A stretch of 64,000 nucleotides of DNA from Allobacillus halotolerans (GCF_018967645.1 NZ_JAHLZF010000005.1:8057-72056); one strand, 5' to 3'; shown: positions 43,989-53,279, counted from the first letter of the stretch. A program made the numbers and translations. The notes: generated by a model not told the origin, from the sequence alone.

Positions 43989-44216
43989 GTGAAAGCACAA
44001 AAATGGGGAAATAGTATTGGAATTCGTATACCTTTTAAGTTAGCTGAGAAATATGGGATTGAAAAAGGAACAGAATTAGAAATTCGGGAAACGAATAATG
44101 GAATTTATTTAAAACCAAAAGGTAAGCCAACTTTAGACGATCTACTAGCTCAATGTGAAGGTGAAAACCCTTATAATGAGTTTTTTAACAAATCAGTCGG
44201 GAAGGAAGAATTATAA
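43989..44216 (+). CDS. mazE: MazE-type antitoxin (AbrB-like)
   Basis: 75 residues with the swapped-hairpin DNA-binding core KAQKWGNSIGIRIPFKLAEK at the N-terminus and a flexible acidic tail that would wrap MazF. The start is GTG at 43989: AAGGAGG lies upstream, family members begin close to KAQKWGNS, and the only earlier ATG overlaps the -10 box. It is followed by mazF after one base. MazE neutralises MazF and represses the operon. Confidence 0.85.
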   Translation: MKAQKWGNSIGIRIPFKLAEKYGIEKGTELEIRETNNGIYLKPKGKPTLDDLLAQCEGENPYNEFFNKSVGKEEL

Positions 44217-44217
44217 T

Positions 44218-44553
44218 ATGAAAGTTCCAGATCGAGGGGATTTTATATATTTAGACTTTTATCCACAAACAGGCACCGAGCAATCGGGCAGAAGACCTGC
44301 TATTGTATTATCTCCAGCGAAATTTAATCGTGTAACTGGTTATGCAACCGTTTGTCCTATTAGCGGAACAAAACGAGAATGGGGATTCAACATTCCTATA
44401 CCAGAAGGTTTTGCTGTCGAAGGAGTTATCATTAGCGACCAAGTTAAAAATTTAGATTGGAAAACCAGAAATGCAAAAATAACAGGAAAAGCACCGAATG
44501 ATCTTGTTAATAAGGTTGTTCAGGTGATACATACTTACATTTACGAAGAATAA
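44218..44553 (+). CDS. mazF: MazF-type mRNA endoribonuclease toxin
   Basis: 111 residues of the MazF/PemK fold: VPDRGDFIYLDFYPQTGTEQ, then RRPAIVLSPAKFN with the catalytic arginine region, and GVIISDQVKNLDWKTR with the conserved SDQVK. It cuts single-stranded mRNA at short motifs, stopping growth when MazE is lost. GGAAGGA lies before the ATG at 44218. This plasmid-like pair sits on the opposite strand inside the split men operon. Confidence 0.9.
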   Translation: MKVPDRGDFIYLDFYPQTGTEQSGRRPAIVLSPAKFNRVTGYATVCPISGTKREWGFNIPIPEGFAVEGVIISDQVKNLDWKTRNAKITGKAPNDLVNKVVQVIHTYIYEE

Positions 44554-44582
44554 TAAATTAATGAACTTTCCACCTTACTTTT

Positions 44583-45176
44583 TTATTTCTCATTCCTCGC
44601 TCGAATCTCCAAAAACAATCCTTTAAAATGCTCGTCCACTTGCTCTACACGAAAGCCATTCTGTTTGATGATTTCCAATGTATTGCGGTTGAGATGGCAG
44701 CCATCGCATAGCCGTTTCCAGACAGGTGTCACCACATCTTGTAATCTACCAACGAATGGTTGATCTAGCCGAACGTGTTCCAAAAACAATACGGGTGCAT
44801 CATATTTAGCCACGCGTTTTATTTTCTGAAGAGCTTGGTTTAAATCAGTGACCGAGCAAAGCACTAACGTTCCGACAACGACATCGAATGTATTGTCATC
44901 AAAAGGTAACTGTTCAGCCGTCGCATCGACTAATTCGATGGGTACAGTCGCCTCGCTTCGCTTTTTCTCTGAAAGCTCTCTCATCGATTTGTCCGGTTCA
45001 ATGGCAATAACTTTTTCGGCATTTTTATAATATGGAAAGTTCGCGCCTGTCCCTGAACCGATTTCCAAAACTGTTCCGTGTTGATTGGAGACAAGCTTTT
45101 TCCGTATTTTTCCGAAGCGTCTTTGTTCGACAGGCTTCATCACCCTGTCATATGCTTTTGAAAATAATGTTCCCAT
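44583..45176 (-). CDS. Class I SAM-dependent methyltransferase
   Basis: 197 residues with motif I VLEIGSGTGANFPYY (about residue 36), IAIEPDKSM, and LPFDDNTFDVVVGTLVLCSV. It resembles small UbiE-like methyltransferases but is shorter than MenG and lacks clear quinone-methylase marks, so I do not call it menG although it sits in the menaquinone region. AGAGGG precedes the ATG. Confidence 0.8.
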   Translation of the reverse strand: MGTLFSKAYDRVMKPVEQRRFGKIRKKLVSNQHGTVLEIGSGTGANFPYYKNAEKVIAIEPDKSMRELSEKKRSEATVPIELVDATAEQLPFDDNTFDVVVGTLVLCSVTDLNQALQKIKRVAKYDAPVLFLEHVRLDQPFVGRLQDVVTPVWKRLCDGCHLNRNTLEIIKQNGFRVEQVDEHFKGLFLEIRARNEK

Positions 45177-45211
45177 TTAGAATCCCTCTTTTACGTCTTT
45201 TTCAAAAATAA

Positions 45212-45289
45212 TCACTTCTTCTTTTTCGAATTAAACATGATGGCGATAATAAAGATGACAAATACGGCGGCAAAGATTGAAGAGTCCAT
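45212..45289 (-). CDS. 25-residue single-helix membrane peptide
   Basis: MDSSIFAAVFVIFIIAIMFN followed by SKKKK: one hydrophobic helix and a lysine tail. GGAG lies eight bases before the ATG at 45289. It lies between menB and the methyltransferase gene, beyond the menB terminator. It could be a small membrane-protein partner or a toxin-like peptide; no antisense hairpin pattern like the 22.6-kb locus is seen. Confidence 0.5.
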   Translation of the reverse strand: MDSSIFAAVFVIFIIAIMFNSKKKK

Positions 45290-45345
45290 TGTATTCACTC
45301 CGTTCTCCTTATCGATTTGGACCTTTTTATTTCGCAATATAATGA

Positions 45346-45383
45346 AAAAGACCACACCTAACCGTAGATGTGATCTTTGTTTT
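45346..45383 (-). terminator. menB terminator
   Basis: Imperfect stem AAAGATCACA / TGTGGTCTTT on the minus strand with T-rich sequence after; it lies 8 bases past the menB stop. It shows that the men transcript now ends before menE. Confidence 0.75.
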
Positions 45384-45390
45384 CTGCGAC

Positions 45391-46209
45391 TTATGGGAAG
45401 CGAGGGAACTGGTCGAAGTCCGGTTTGCGTTTTTCTTTAAATGCATCGCGGCCTTCTTTCGCTTCATCAGTTGTGTAGTAAAGTAGTGTTGCGTCTCCGC
45501 CCATTTGTTGCAGTCCTGCCAAGCCGTCTGTGTCAGCGTTGAAGGATGCTTTTAGGAAGCGTAGTGCAGTTGGTGATTTTTCGAGCATTTCGTTACACCA
45601 TTGGATTGTTTCTTCTTCTAATTTTTCTAGTGGTACGACTGTGTTGACTAAGCCCATGTCTTCCGCTTCTTCTGCACTGTACTGACGGCATAAGTACCAG
45701 ATTTCACGTGCTTTCTTATGTCCTACCATACGAGCAAGAAGTCCTGCGCCGTAACCAGCATCGAAGCTTCCTACTTTTGGTCCTGTTTGACCGAATACAG
45801 CGTTGTCAGCAGCAATCGTCAAGTCACAGCATACGTGTAAGACGTGGCCGCCTCCGATTGCATATCCGGAAACCATCGCTACGACTGGTTTAGGGATGAC
45901 ACGAATCAAGCGTTGTAGGTCCAATACGTTTAAGCGTGGCACTTCGTCTGTACCGACATAACCACCGTGTCCACGAACAGACTGGTCTCCACCGGAACAG
46001 AATGCTTTGTCTCCTGCACCTGCAAGAACGATGACACCTACTTCTTTGTCATCACGTGCTCTTGTGAATGCATCGATCATTTCTTTAACCGTTAATGGCG
46101 TAAACGCGTTACGCTTTTCTGGTCGGTTAATGGTAACTTTTGCGATTCCGTTGTATTTTTCGTAAATAATTTCTTCATAGTCTCGAACTTTTGTCCATTC
46201 GACTGCCAT
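45391..46209 (-). CDS. menB: 1,4-Dihydroxy-2-naphthoyl-CoA synthase
   Basis: MenB closes the naphthoquinone ring from o-succinylbenzoyl-CoA. The 272-residue crotonase-fold enzyme has the oxyanion-hole segments [14 protein letters not shown] and [20 protein letters not shown], and the MenB-specific [28 protein letters not shown] precedes the ATG. It follows menH with a 12-base gap. Confidence 0.97.
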   Translation of the reverse strand: MAVEWTKVRDYEEIIYEKYNGIAKVTINRPEKRNAFTPLTVKEMIDAFTRARDDKEVGVIVLAGAGDKAFCSGGDQSVRGHGGYVGTDEVPRLNVLDLQRLIRVIPKPVVAMVSGYAIGGGHVLHVCCDLTIAADNAVFGQTGPKVGSFDAGYGAGLLARMVGHKKAREIWYLCRQYSAEEAEDMGLVNTVVPLEKLEEETIQWCNEMLEKSPTALRFLKASFNADTDGLAGLQQMGGDATLLYYTTDEAKEGRDAFKEKRKPDFDQFPRFP

Positions 46210-46221
46210 ATTGTTTTCCTC

Positions 46222-47043
46222 CTACGTATGTGTTTTATGTTTCATATGGATTTGTAAAAATTCACTTACTATTTTAACAAAAGAATGGAGATTTTCCACG
46301 TGAACTGCATGACCCGCTTCTTCAACAATGTTCAACTCCGCTTGTGGCAAGCGTTCAACCATTTTTTGATTGATTGCCGTAAATTTCTCATCGAGCTTAC
46401 CCGTAATTAAACATGTCGGAAGGTTCAGTTGTTCTAAACGGTCCCATAAAGACGGCATGACTCCGGTTCCCATCGTTTGAAGCGATAGCGCAAGTCCGTG
46501 CTCCGTTTGGATGAGTCGTTCTTTTCGAATCGCTTTTTGAATGTCGTTCGGTAAAGACTTTTGCGTTTGGAAGAGCGGGATATTTTCCCAATAGTCGACA
46601 AATCGCTCGATTCCTTTTTCTTCGATAAATGTAGCCAGTTCTTCGTCTTTCTTTTTTCGTTCGGCTCGCTCTTCTTCCGATTCAAGTCCTGGCGATGCAC
46701 CGACCAAGGTTAAGCTTTTGACACGGTTCGGGTACCGGTCTGCCAGGAGCATAGCGGTGCGGCCACCCATGGAATAACCAACTAAATGAAAGCGATTGAG
46801 CTCTAATTGATTAATGACTTCAATCAATTCATCGACATAGCCTTCCATCGTTTTTTCATCACGAATGAGGGTTTTTCCATGGCCTGGCATGTCAATTCCA
46901 ATCCACTGACAAAAAATGTCTGATTGATTCACAAGATTTTCCCATTGTTTGGCGGTCCCGGTAAAGCCGTGTAGAAGTACGACCGGTTCGCCAGCACCTG
47001 CCAGCCGGACAAAATATTGTTGATTTCCTACAGGTACAATCAT
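46222..47043 (-). CDS. menH: 2-Succinyl-6-hydroxy-2,4-cyclohexadiene-1-carboxylate synthase
   Basis: MenH removes pyruvate from the MenD product. This alpha/beta hydrolase of about 273 residues has the MenH-type oxyanion segment LLHGFTGTAKQWENL, nucleophile GYSMGGRTAMLLA, and the C-terminal histidine in EEAGHAVHVEN. I chose ATG 47043, nine bases after AGAAGG; it lies 5 bases past the menD stop. Confidence 0.92.
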   Translation of the reverse strand: MIVPVGNQQYFVRLAGAGEPVVLLHGFTGTAKQWENLVNQSDIFCQWIGIDMPGHGKTLIRDEKTMEGYVDELIEVINQLELNRFHLVGYSMGGRTAMLLADRYPNRVKSLTLVGASPGLESEEERAERKKKDEELATFIEEKGIERFVDYWENIPLFQTQKSLPNDIQKAIRKERLIQTEHGLALSLQTMGTGVMPSLWDRLEQLNLPTCLITGKLDEKFTAINQKMVERLPQAELNIVEEAGHAVHVENLHSFVKIVSEFLQIHMKHKTHT

Positions 47044-47048
47044 TTCAA

Positions 47049-48776
47049 TCAACCTTCTTTACTGATACTTTCTGCAATGCGTTGCCATAACGCTCGGTGA
47101 TGTTGTTTGTTTTCATCACGCTCTGTTACGACTTCGATGATTTCCATTCCCGTAATTGGCTGTTCCAGCAGCTGTTGTAATTCTTTGGATCTGGTCGGTT
47201 GGTGATAGTGATAGCCGACCGCTTCAGCCAATGCTTTGATCGGCGGGTTAAATGGCGTGCCGAACAATGTTTCAAAATGATCTGCTTCACTGTTTTGTGG
47301 CAAGAAAGAGAAGATCCCGCCTCCGTTGTTGTTGACGACGACAACACGTAGATTCAGTTCATATTTTCTTGCGATAAATAATGCCGTGTAGTCATGTAAA
47401 AAGGATAGGTCGCCAAGAAATAGGGTTACGGCTCTCCCTGTCGCTGCAAATCCAGTCGCTGTTGAAATTAATCCGTCAATGCCGTTCGCTCCACGGTTTC
47501 CATGGATGCGGATTTTTTCTTTTTTGGTGAGTGAGAATGTATCTAAGTCACGGATTGGCATGCTGTTACCGACGAAAATAACGTCTCCGGTAGTAGCCGC
47601 TTCGGTTAATTCATATGCGACTTTGCCTTCGGTTAACTGTTCCCCATCAACCGATTCGTGAATCTCTTTCATCGCTGCTTCATCCATTTTTGTCCACGTG
47701 TCTAACCATGCCGGGTCACCGGTTGGCTGCACAGGTGATTTCAACATTTGTTGAACGAGTTCATTTGGTTCACTGTAGACCATCGTCGTTTCCAAGCTTG
47801 CCGGTTCACGGTATCCGCTCGCTTGATCAACGACGATATGGTGTTTCAGTGGAATCGCTTGAATCCATTTCAAATAAGGCTTTGATACAGGCATCGCACC
47901 GAAGCGAAGGATAAAATCTGGCTCAAAGCTGCGCCCGAATTCTTCATCTTTCAAAATGGCATCATACGTTGAAATCACTTTTGCGTTTCCGTTATTTCCG
48001 TGACGAACATGCGATAATACGTCCGCGAAAATAGGGATGTTCCATTGTTCTGCCAATTGGTGGATGGCTTCAACGTCTGTATCACCCGGCAATTCTCCAC
48101 AAACGATGATGCCTTTTGATAAATCTTTTAGTTGATCGATCAATGTTTCGGTCTGACTTGGATGTAGCTGTTCATGTCCGGTGATTCCTGTCACATATTT
48201 GCCCGATGCATTGCCCCAAAGATTTTCCAATGTGAAATCCGGAATAAGCGGATCTCTAAAAGGAAAGTTCAACTGAACAGCACCTGGTTGGGTCGCTTCC
48301 GCTTGGCTATATGCTCTTGCTGCTTGGCGTCTCGCATACGCTACGAGCGATGGGTTTGCTTCTGGAATTGCCATTTCGTGGAAATGTTTTACGTAGTCGC
48401 CATACATTTTGATTTGATCAATTGCTTGCGGTGCCCCGTTATCGCGAAGTTCATGCGGACGGTCCGCTGTTAAGACGATTAAGGGTACACGGCTATAATA
48501 CGCTTCGACGATGGCCGGGTAATAGTTCGCCGCAGCCGTTCCAGATGTACAGACTAATGCGACGGGTTTTTGTTTTGATTTCGCCATCCCTAAGGCAAAG
48601 AATGCAGATGAGCGTTCATCAAAATGCACCCACTCCTGAATGGTTGGGTGCTCGGTAAAGGTCAATGCTAAGGGAGTCGAGCGAGAGCCCGGCGAAATGA
48701 CGACATGTTCCATTCCGTTTTGGGCTAACTCATCGACAAAGTTGGTTAAATATCTAGACGCTTCTCCCATATTCAT
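47049..48776 (-). CDS. menD: 2-Succinyl-5-enolpyruvyl-6-hydroxy-3-cyclohexene-1-carboxylate synthase
   Basis: MenD is the thiamine-diphosphate enzyme joining 2-oxoglutarate to isochorismate. 575 residues, beginning with VISPGSRSTPLALTF and showing VALVCTSGTAAANYYPAIVE and the ThDP-binding LFLGDLSFLHDYTALFIARK with VVVNNNGGGIF. GGGAGGT, formed in the end of menF, precedes the ATG; the menF stop directly abuts. Confidence 0.97.
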   Translation of the reverse strand: MNMGEASRYLTNFVDELAQNGMEHVVISPGSRSTPLALTFTEHPTIQEWVHFDERSSAFFALGMAKSKQKPVALVCTSGTAAANYYPAIVEAYYSRVPLIVLTADRPHELRDNGAPQAIDQIKMYGDYVKHFHEMAIPEANPSLVAYARRQAARAYSQAEATQPGAVQLNFPFRDPLIPDFTLENLWGNASGKYVTGITGHEQLHPSQTETLIDQLKDLSKGIIVCGELPGDTDVEAIHQLAEQWNIPIFADVLSHVRHGNNGNAKVISTYDAILKDEEFGRSFEPDFILRFGAMPVSKPYLKWIQAIPLKHHIVVDQASGYREPASLETTMVYSEPNELVQQMLKSPVQPTGDPAWLDTWTKMDEAAMKEIHESVDGEQLTEGKVAYELTEAATTGDVIFVGNSMPIRDLDTFSLTKKEKIRIHGNRGANGIDGLISTATGFAATGRAVTLFLGDLSFLHDYTALFIARKYELNLRVVVVNNNGGGIFSFLPQNSEADHFETLFGTPFNPPIKALAEAVGYHYHQPTRSKELQQLLEQPITGMEIIEVVTERDENKQHHRALWQRIAESISKEG

Positions 48777-50168
48777 TTACTGCGTACCTCCCAAAGCATC
48801 AAGCATTGGTGTAAACTTGATCCGTGTTTCTTCGTATTCCGCTCGTGGGTCAGAATCTTTTACGACACCACAACCTGCGAATAACGTAGCTTGATTTTCA
48901 GTAATGAGTCCCGAACGAATCGCGACGGCGAATTCTCCGTCGAAATTTGCATCCAACCAACCGATTGGGCCCGCGTACCAACCACGATCAAACGGTTCTT
49001 TTTCATCGATAAATTGAAGGGCTTTGTCACGCGGTTCTCCACCTAATGCCGGTGTGGGGTGTAATTGTTTCACCAAATCCAAAATCGTTGCATCGCTTTT
49101 CAATGTAGCTGTCACTGGTGTAAAAAGGTGTTGCAACGATTTCAATGGATAAATGACGGGTGCGTCGGGAATATCAAAGCTTTCGACATAAGGAGCGACC
49201 GACTGCTTGATCATTTGCACGACATAGTCATGCTCTTCACGATTTTTCTCATCGTTTAACAGCTGCCATGCGAGCATTTCATCATCTTCCTCTGTCTTTC
49301 CTCGAGCGGTTGTCCCAGCAAGGCAGGCCGATAACAATTCATTTCCTTTTACTTGAACGAGTCGTTCCGGTGTTGCACCGATAAATGCGTCGTCCTCCTG
49401 CTCAATGACAAATACATAGCTATTCGTCTGCTTATCGATCATTCGTTCAATGACTTCAGCAAGTGGAATTTCGTGATCGAATAAAACGTCTGTTTTTCTC
49501 GCCAATACGACTTTTTCAAGTGCTTGTTCACGAATGGCATCGATTGCTTCATTCAATAAGTTTTCCCAGTGTTCATACGTAAATTGATCATGCATCGATT
49601 GCACCGTCGGTAAGGTTACCTCAATGGATGGCTTGCTCAGCACCTTTTTCATTTCGGTAAAACGGTTTGCGATTTCATTTACATTCGTTGTCGCATCAAT
49701 CGTCGTATGGTGCGTTAAGTATGTCTGACCGTCTTGTTCTGTCAGCATCCATTTCGCTAAAATCATCTCACCAGAAGCGAATGCTTTCCACGTGTCGTCT
49801 GTTTGATTGATGTGATCCATAAATGAAAAGCCGCCAAATAAAATGGGACCTGTTCCAGCTTCGCCCGCTTCAGGAAGCAAGCAATTCTCCAAATACGCTT
49901 CCCATTGCTTTCGAATGGACTGGAAACGGTCCTCACCTTTTTCGGGGGTCAATCGTTTATGTGCACCGACACCCGCGATTTTCATATCGCCAGTCGGATT
50001 TTGCCAAAACATTCGGTCCCCTAAGTTTTTCGTTTTCTTGAAAAACTGCAGGGCAGATATATGTTCGATCGGTTCCACAAGGGATACCTCAATTTGTTTA
50101 CGGTTCGTTATATAAGCCGTTGCTTGATTTAATTGGTCATGCACGGATGTTTTCTCAATTTGAATCAT
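48777..50168 (-). CDS. menF: Isochorismate synthase
   Basis: MenF converts chorismate to isochorismate, the entry to menaquinone. About 463 residues with the chorismate-binding fold: EKVVLARKTDVLF, SYVFVIEQEDDAFIGATPER, LLSACLAGTTARGKT and HPTPALGGEPRDKALQFI. I chose ATG 50168, preceded by GGTGGAGGAA; a longer frame upstream starts before that site. First gene of the menFDHB operon. Confidence 0.95.
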   Translation of the reverse strand: MIQIEKTSVHDQLNQATAYITNRKQIEVSLVEPIEHISALQFFKKTKNLGDRMFWQNPTGDMKIAGVGAHKRLTPEKGEDRFQSIRKQWEAYLENCLLPEAGEAGTGPILFGGFSFMDHINQTDDTWKAFASGEMILAKWMLTEQDGQTYLTHHTTIDATTNVNEIANRFTEMKKVLSKPSIEVTLPTVQSMHDQFTYEHWENLLNEAIDAIREQALEKVVLARKTDVLFDHEIPLAEVIERMIDKQTNSYVFVIEQEDDAFIGATPERLVQVKGNELLSACLAGTTARGKTEEDDEMLAWQLLNDEKNREEHDYVVQMIKQSVAPYVESFDIPDAPVIYPLKSLQHLFTPVTATLKSDATILDLVKQLHPTPALGGEPRDKALQFIDEKEPFDRGWYAGPIGWLDANFDGEFAVAIRSGLITENQATLFAGCGVVKDSDPRAEYEETRIKFTPMLDALGGTQ

Positions 50169-50305
50169 GCATATTCCTCCACCTATTCTCATTAAAAACG
50201 GTCCACCCTATATTGTAAGTCTTTTTGCGGATGTGGACAAGAATAAGCACCGAAGTGAAGGTTGGGAGGCTGAGGAAATGAAGAGAGGAATTTCCTTGTT
50301 TTTAC

Positions 50306-50503
50306 TTATTCACCGATGATGTTTTTCACTCGGCCAACTTGTCCGTCTTGTAGTCGAACTTTAATTCCGTGTGGGTGTTGGGCTGACTTGGTCAATATGT
50401 CTTTTACAATTCCACGCGTCGTTTTTCCAGTTCGTTGATCTTGTTTTAGAACAATATCAACCTCTATACCTGGCTGAATGTTTTTGCGTTCTTGTCCGTT
50501 CAT
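50306..50503 (-). CDS. ywbE: YwbE family protein
   Basis: 65 residues matching YwbE: KNIQPGIEVDIVLKQDQRTG, TRGIVKDILTKSAQHPHGIK and DGQVGRVKNI. A small beta-barrel-like protein, probably nucleic-acid binding, of unknown role. AAAGGAAGTG precedes the ATG. Its upstream side meets the repeat element at 50601. Confidence 0.9.
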   Translation of the reverse strand: MNGQERKNIQPGIEVDIVLKQDQRTGKTTRGIVKDILTKSAQHPHGIKVRLQDGQVGRVKNIIGE

Positions 50504-50600
50504 CTGTTCACTTCCTTTATGTCTTCGTGATTCGGTTTAGTTTACTGTATTCGTGGTTCAAAATCAATGGGAAAAATATTATAACGACTTCTTTTCAAAT

Positions 50601-50953
50601 TGCTTTGTTAAGATTCGTTGTTGATGATTCAATATTGATTTCTTCACGTTTTATCGATGGCTTTTCTCTATTTTTCGACGGCTTCGATCCGGTTTTCGAC
50701 GGCTTCACACGATTTTTCGACGGCTGCGCTCCGGTTTTCGGCAGCTTTGCCCGGTTTTTCGACGGCTTCGATCCGTTTTTCGGCGGCTTCAAACGGTTTT
50801 TCGACGGCTTTGCTCAATTTATCGACGGGTTCTCCTGGTTTATCGACGGCTTTGCTCAATTTATCGACGGGTTCTCCTGATTTATCGGCGGCTTCATATG
50901 GTTTATCGGCAGAACGATGTTACCCATAGGACGTGTGTGGTTTTAACATAGCC
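50601..50953 (+). repeat. 21-bp tandem array (TTTWTCGACGGC family), second element
   Basis: Twelve 21-base units (50650-50901) start TTTATC or TTTTTC followed by GACGGC. The left flank (TGCTTTGTTAAGATTCGTTG ... TGATTCAATATTG) and the right end (TTTTAACATAGCC) match the element at 6829-7129, giving imperfect terminal inverted repeats. It lies between divergent ywbE and menA, where both promoters should be. Confidence 0.75.
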
Positions 50954-51069
50954 TTTCAATTAAGCTTCAATCAAGTTTCGAAAGTTGTTCACATTGACAT
51001 CCAAGTAGGCATTCTCTAAACTTATTTTAGATTAATCAACGTATTATTTGGGAGAGAGGGAATTGTTTC

Positions 51070-52005
51070 ATGTCCAGCGATAAATCCATCCGAGATGCAC
51101 TTCAAGAAAAATCGGGCTTTCAAGTGTGGTGGCGGATGATTCGACCACATACATTGACGGCTTCATTTGCACCTGTTTTTATTGGCACGATGATTGCCAG
51201 CTTGGAAACGGGACTACATTTTGGTTTGTTTATTGCCATGTTACTAGCATCGATGCTAATCCAAGCGGCAACCAATATGTTTAATGAATATTATGATTTT
51301 AAAAAAGGACTCGATAACGATCAGTCCGTCGGAATCGGCGGGACAATTGTTCGTGACGGCGTTTCACCAGAGCGAGTTCGGAATTTGGCCTTTATTTTTT
51401 ATGGAATCGCCGTTTTATTAGGTTTTTACATCTGTTTAGAAACGACGTTCTGGATTGCCGTCATCGGCTCGGTCAGTATGTTATTCGGTTACTTATATAC
51501 TGGCGGTCCAATACCGATTGCCTATACGCCGTTCGGTGAAATTTTCTCCGGATTTTTTATGGGTACTGTTATTATCGGCATTAGTTTTTACATTCAAACC
51601 GAAGTTGTGACCGGAGAGTTACTTCTATTGACGATTCCGATTGCTGTATTGATTGGAGCGATTTTGCTTTCCAATAATATTCGTGACTTGGAAGGCGACA
51701 AAAAACACGGCCGGAAGACGCTTGCGATTTTAGTCGGCCGTGACAATGCGATTCGCGTACTTGCTGGGTTTTTCATCGTCGCCTACTTATGCGCCATTAT
51801 TTTTATGGCGATCGGCATGATGCCAATCTGGGGTCTGATTGTCTTTCTCAGTGTGAAAAAAGCATATGATGCCGTGAAAACGTTTAAAGAGAATGAGACA
51901 CCTCTTGAAATGATGCCGGCGATGAAATATACCGCGCAGACGAATACGTTTTATGGTTTGTTATATGGATTATCTTTCTTGCTTGCTCATGTTTTTACAC
52001 TCTAA
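51070..52005 (+). CDS. menA: 1,4-Dihydroxy-2-naphthoate polyprenyltransferase
   Basis: MenA attaches the isoprenoid chain to dihydroxynaphthoate in the membrane. 311 residues, about eight hydrophobic segments, with the prenyl-diphosphate motif NMFNEYYDFKKGLDNDQ (N-x-x-x-D type, near residue 75) and the second aspartate motif NNIRDLEGDKKHGRKTLAIL (about 200-219). It is divergent from ywbE and the menFDHB operon. Confidence 0.95.
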   Translation: MSSDKSIRDALQEKSGFQVWWRMIRPHTLTASFAPVFIGTMIASLETGLHFGLFIAMLLASMLIQAATNMFNEYYDFKKGLDNDQSVGIGGTIVRDGVSPERVRNLAFIFYGIAVLLGFYICLETTFWIAVIGSVSMLFGYLYTGGPIPIAYTPFGEIFSGFFMGTVIIGISFYIQTEVVTGELLLLTIPIAVLIGAILLSNNIRDLEGDKKHGRKTLAILVGRDNAIRVLAGFFIVAYLCAIIFMAIGMMPIWGLIVFLSVKKAYDAVKTFKENETPLEMMPAMKYTAQTNTFYGLLYGLSFLLAHVFTL

Positions 52006-52052
52006 TCGAATAAGTTCTTGAAAAAAGGGAAAATTGAGAGGGGTTACTGTAA

Positions 52053-52433
52053 ATGAATTTAGAGGGTACATTGTTTGAAACGTTGGGAATTGAGGTATTA
52101 GAAGGAACAAAAGAAAAAGTGGTTTTATCCATGCCTGTCACACCTACTGTTCATCAACCAATGGGCTACTTGCATGGAGGAGCCTCTGTCGCTTTAGCTG
52201 AATCCGCCGCAAGTCTCGGTGGTTTTCTCAATGTCGATTCGGAAAAATATAATGTCTTTGGAATTGAAATTAATGCCAACCACATCAAAAGCAAACGTGA
52301 TGGAACCATTTATGCTTATGCGACACCAAGACATATTGGACGAACGACGATGGTATGGGAAATTGAAATCAAGGACGAAAACGACCGGTTGATTTGTTTA
52401 TCACGTTGCACAATTGGAGTGGTGGCAAAATAA
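52053..52433 (+). CDS. menI: Hotdog-fold thioesterase, probable DHNA-CoA thioesterase
   Basis: 126 residues of the PaaI/YuxO hotdog type: HQPMGYLHGGASVALAESAA contains the catalytic HGG-x-E region and NHIKSKRDGTIYA follows. Placement directly after menA suggests it frees dihydroxynaphthoate from CoA before prenylation; the specific assignment is inference from family and position. GAGAGGGG precedes the ATG. Confidence 0.8.
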   Translation: MNLEGTLFETLGIEVLEGTKEKVVLSMPVTPTVHQPMGYLHGGASVALAESAASLGGFLNVDSEKYNVFGIEINANHIKSKRDGTIYAYATPRHIGRTTMVWEIEIKDENDRLICLSRCTIGVVAK

Positions 52434-52455
52434 CAAATCAGGAGTGATTCATCTT

Positions 52456-52809
52456 ATGGACAAGCAAGATTTGAAAGAAATAAAAAATAAACTTGAAGAT
52501 GAAAAACGTGACTTGGAAGAGCGAATCGAACGCTATTTAAACCAAGAGGACTTGATGGAAGGTTCCGTTGGAGAACTGAACTCCTTTGACGAAACGCACC
52601 CTGGCGATCAAGGGACTGAGCTTTTTGAACGAGAAAAAGATATGACAATTTATCACCGTGATCGACAGCAATTAGAAGAAGTCAATCATGCATTAGAAAA
52701 AATGGATACAGGCACATACGGTATTTGCGAAGAAACCGGTAAAGAAATCCCGGTTGAACGCTTGAAAGCTGTGCCAACTGCACGCACGGTGGTTTCGGAA
52801 GCGGAATAA
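52456..52809 (+). CDS. DksA/TraR-type (YteA-like) protein with reduced zinc finger
   Basis: 117 residues: a long coiled-coil hairpin (MDKQDLKEIKNKLEDEKRDL ... LEEVNHALEKMDTGTYG) and a C-terminal GICEETGKEIPVERLKAVPTAR. YteA-type proteins normally continue to a second cysteine pair; here only one cysteine is left, so zinc binding is doubtful. AGGAGTG precedes the ATG. B. subtilis yteA also lies in the men region. Confidence 0.8.
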   Translation: MDKQDLKEIKNKLEDEKRDLEERIERYLNQEDLMEGSVGELNSFDETHPGDQGTELFEREKDMTIYHRDRQQLEEVNHALEKMDTGTYGICEETGKEIPVERLKAVPTARTVVSEAE

Positions 52810-52900
52810 AAATTTATTTGAAAAGCAGCTCACCTTTTAGGCAAGTAGTTGACTTACCATGGAAAAAAACTGAGATGAAATAATACTTGAATGAATGCAC

Positions 52901-52942
52901 AAAAACGCTTGGTTAGAAATAAAACTCTATCCAAGCGTTTTG
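52901..52942 (+). terminator. Terminator after the menA-menI-yteA-like run
   Basis: Stem AAAACGCTTGG-TAG / CTA-CCAAGCGTTTT. The 160 bases that follow show no gene until the second toxin locus. Confidence 0.82.
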
Positions 52943-53192
52943 TATTGATTGCTAACTAAAGCCACATTTACTTAAGTGCACCATTTCACATTTTACGGAA
53001 ATTTTTTTGCTATTTTCGAAAAACTATTAATCAGTTTATATAAAATAAAAATTGTGTCAGTATTCAGTATAAATGGTAGCGATATATTACAATAAAATAA
53101 AATAGACTGGCTTCGCATGAGGGGTTAGGTAGCACTGTTGATCTGCCGTTAGTCTTCGTCGGGAGACTTCCCGGGGAGGGAGGTGCTCGCCT

Positions 53193-53279
53193 ATGGACAT
53201 TGTTAGTGCATTAACGCTGATGATATCCTTCGGGATGTTGGTGGCGTTTATTATGTCTGACAAAAACCAAAAAAAATAA
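53193..53279 (+). CDS. Holin-like type I toxin peptide, copy 2
   Basis: 28 residues, MDIVSALTLMISFGMLVAFI then MSDKNQKK, almost the same as copy 1. It has the same -10 (TATTACAAT), about 95-base structured leader and GGGGAGGGAGG ribosome site. The locus spans 53085-53435 and is a near-duplicate of 22490-22850. Confidence 0.85.
   Translation: MDIVSALTLMISFGMLVAFIMSDKNQKK

Noticed and set aside
44583-45176. Calling the methyltransferase menG
   Set aside because: It is shorter than MenG and lacks clear quinone-methylase features; position alone is not enough, and the segment looks inserted.
50657-50929. Repeat proteins in the 50.6-kb element
   Set aside because: Open frames on both strands caused by period 21; no independent support.
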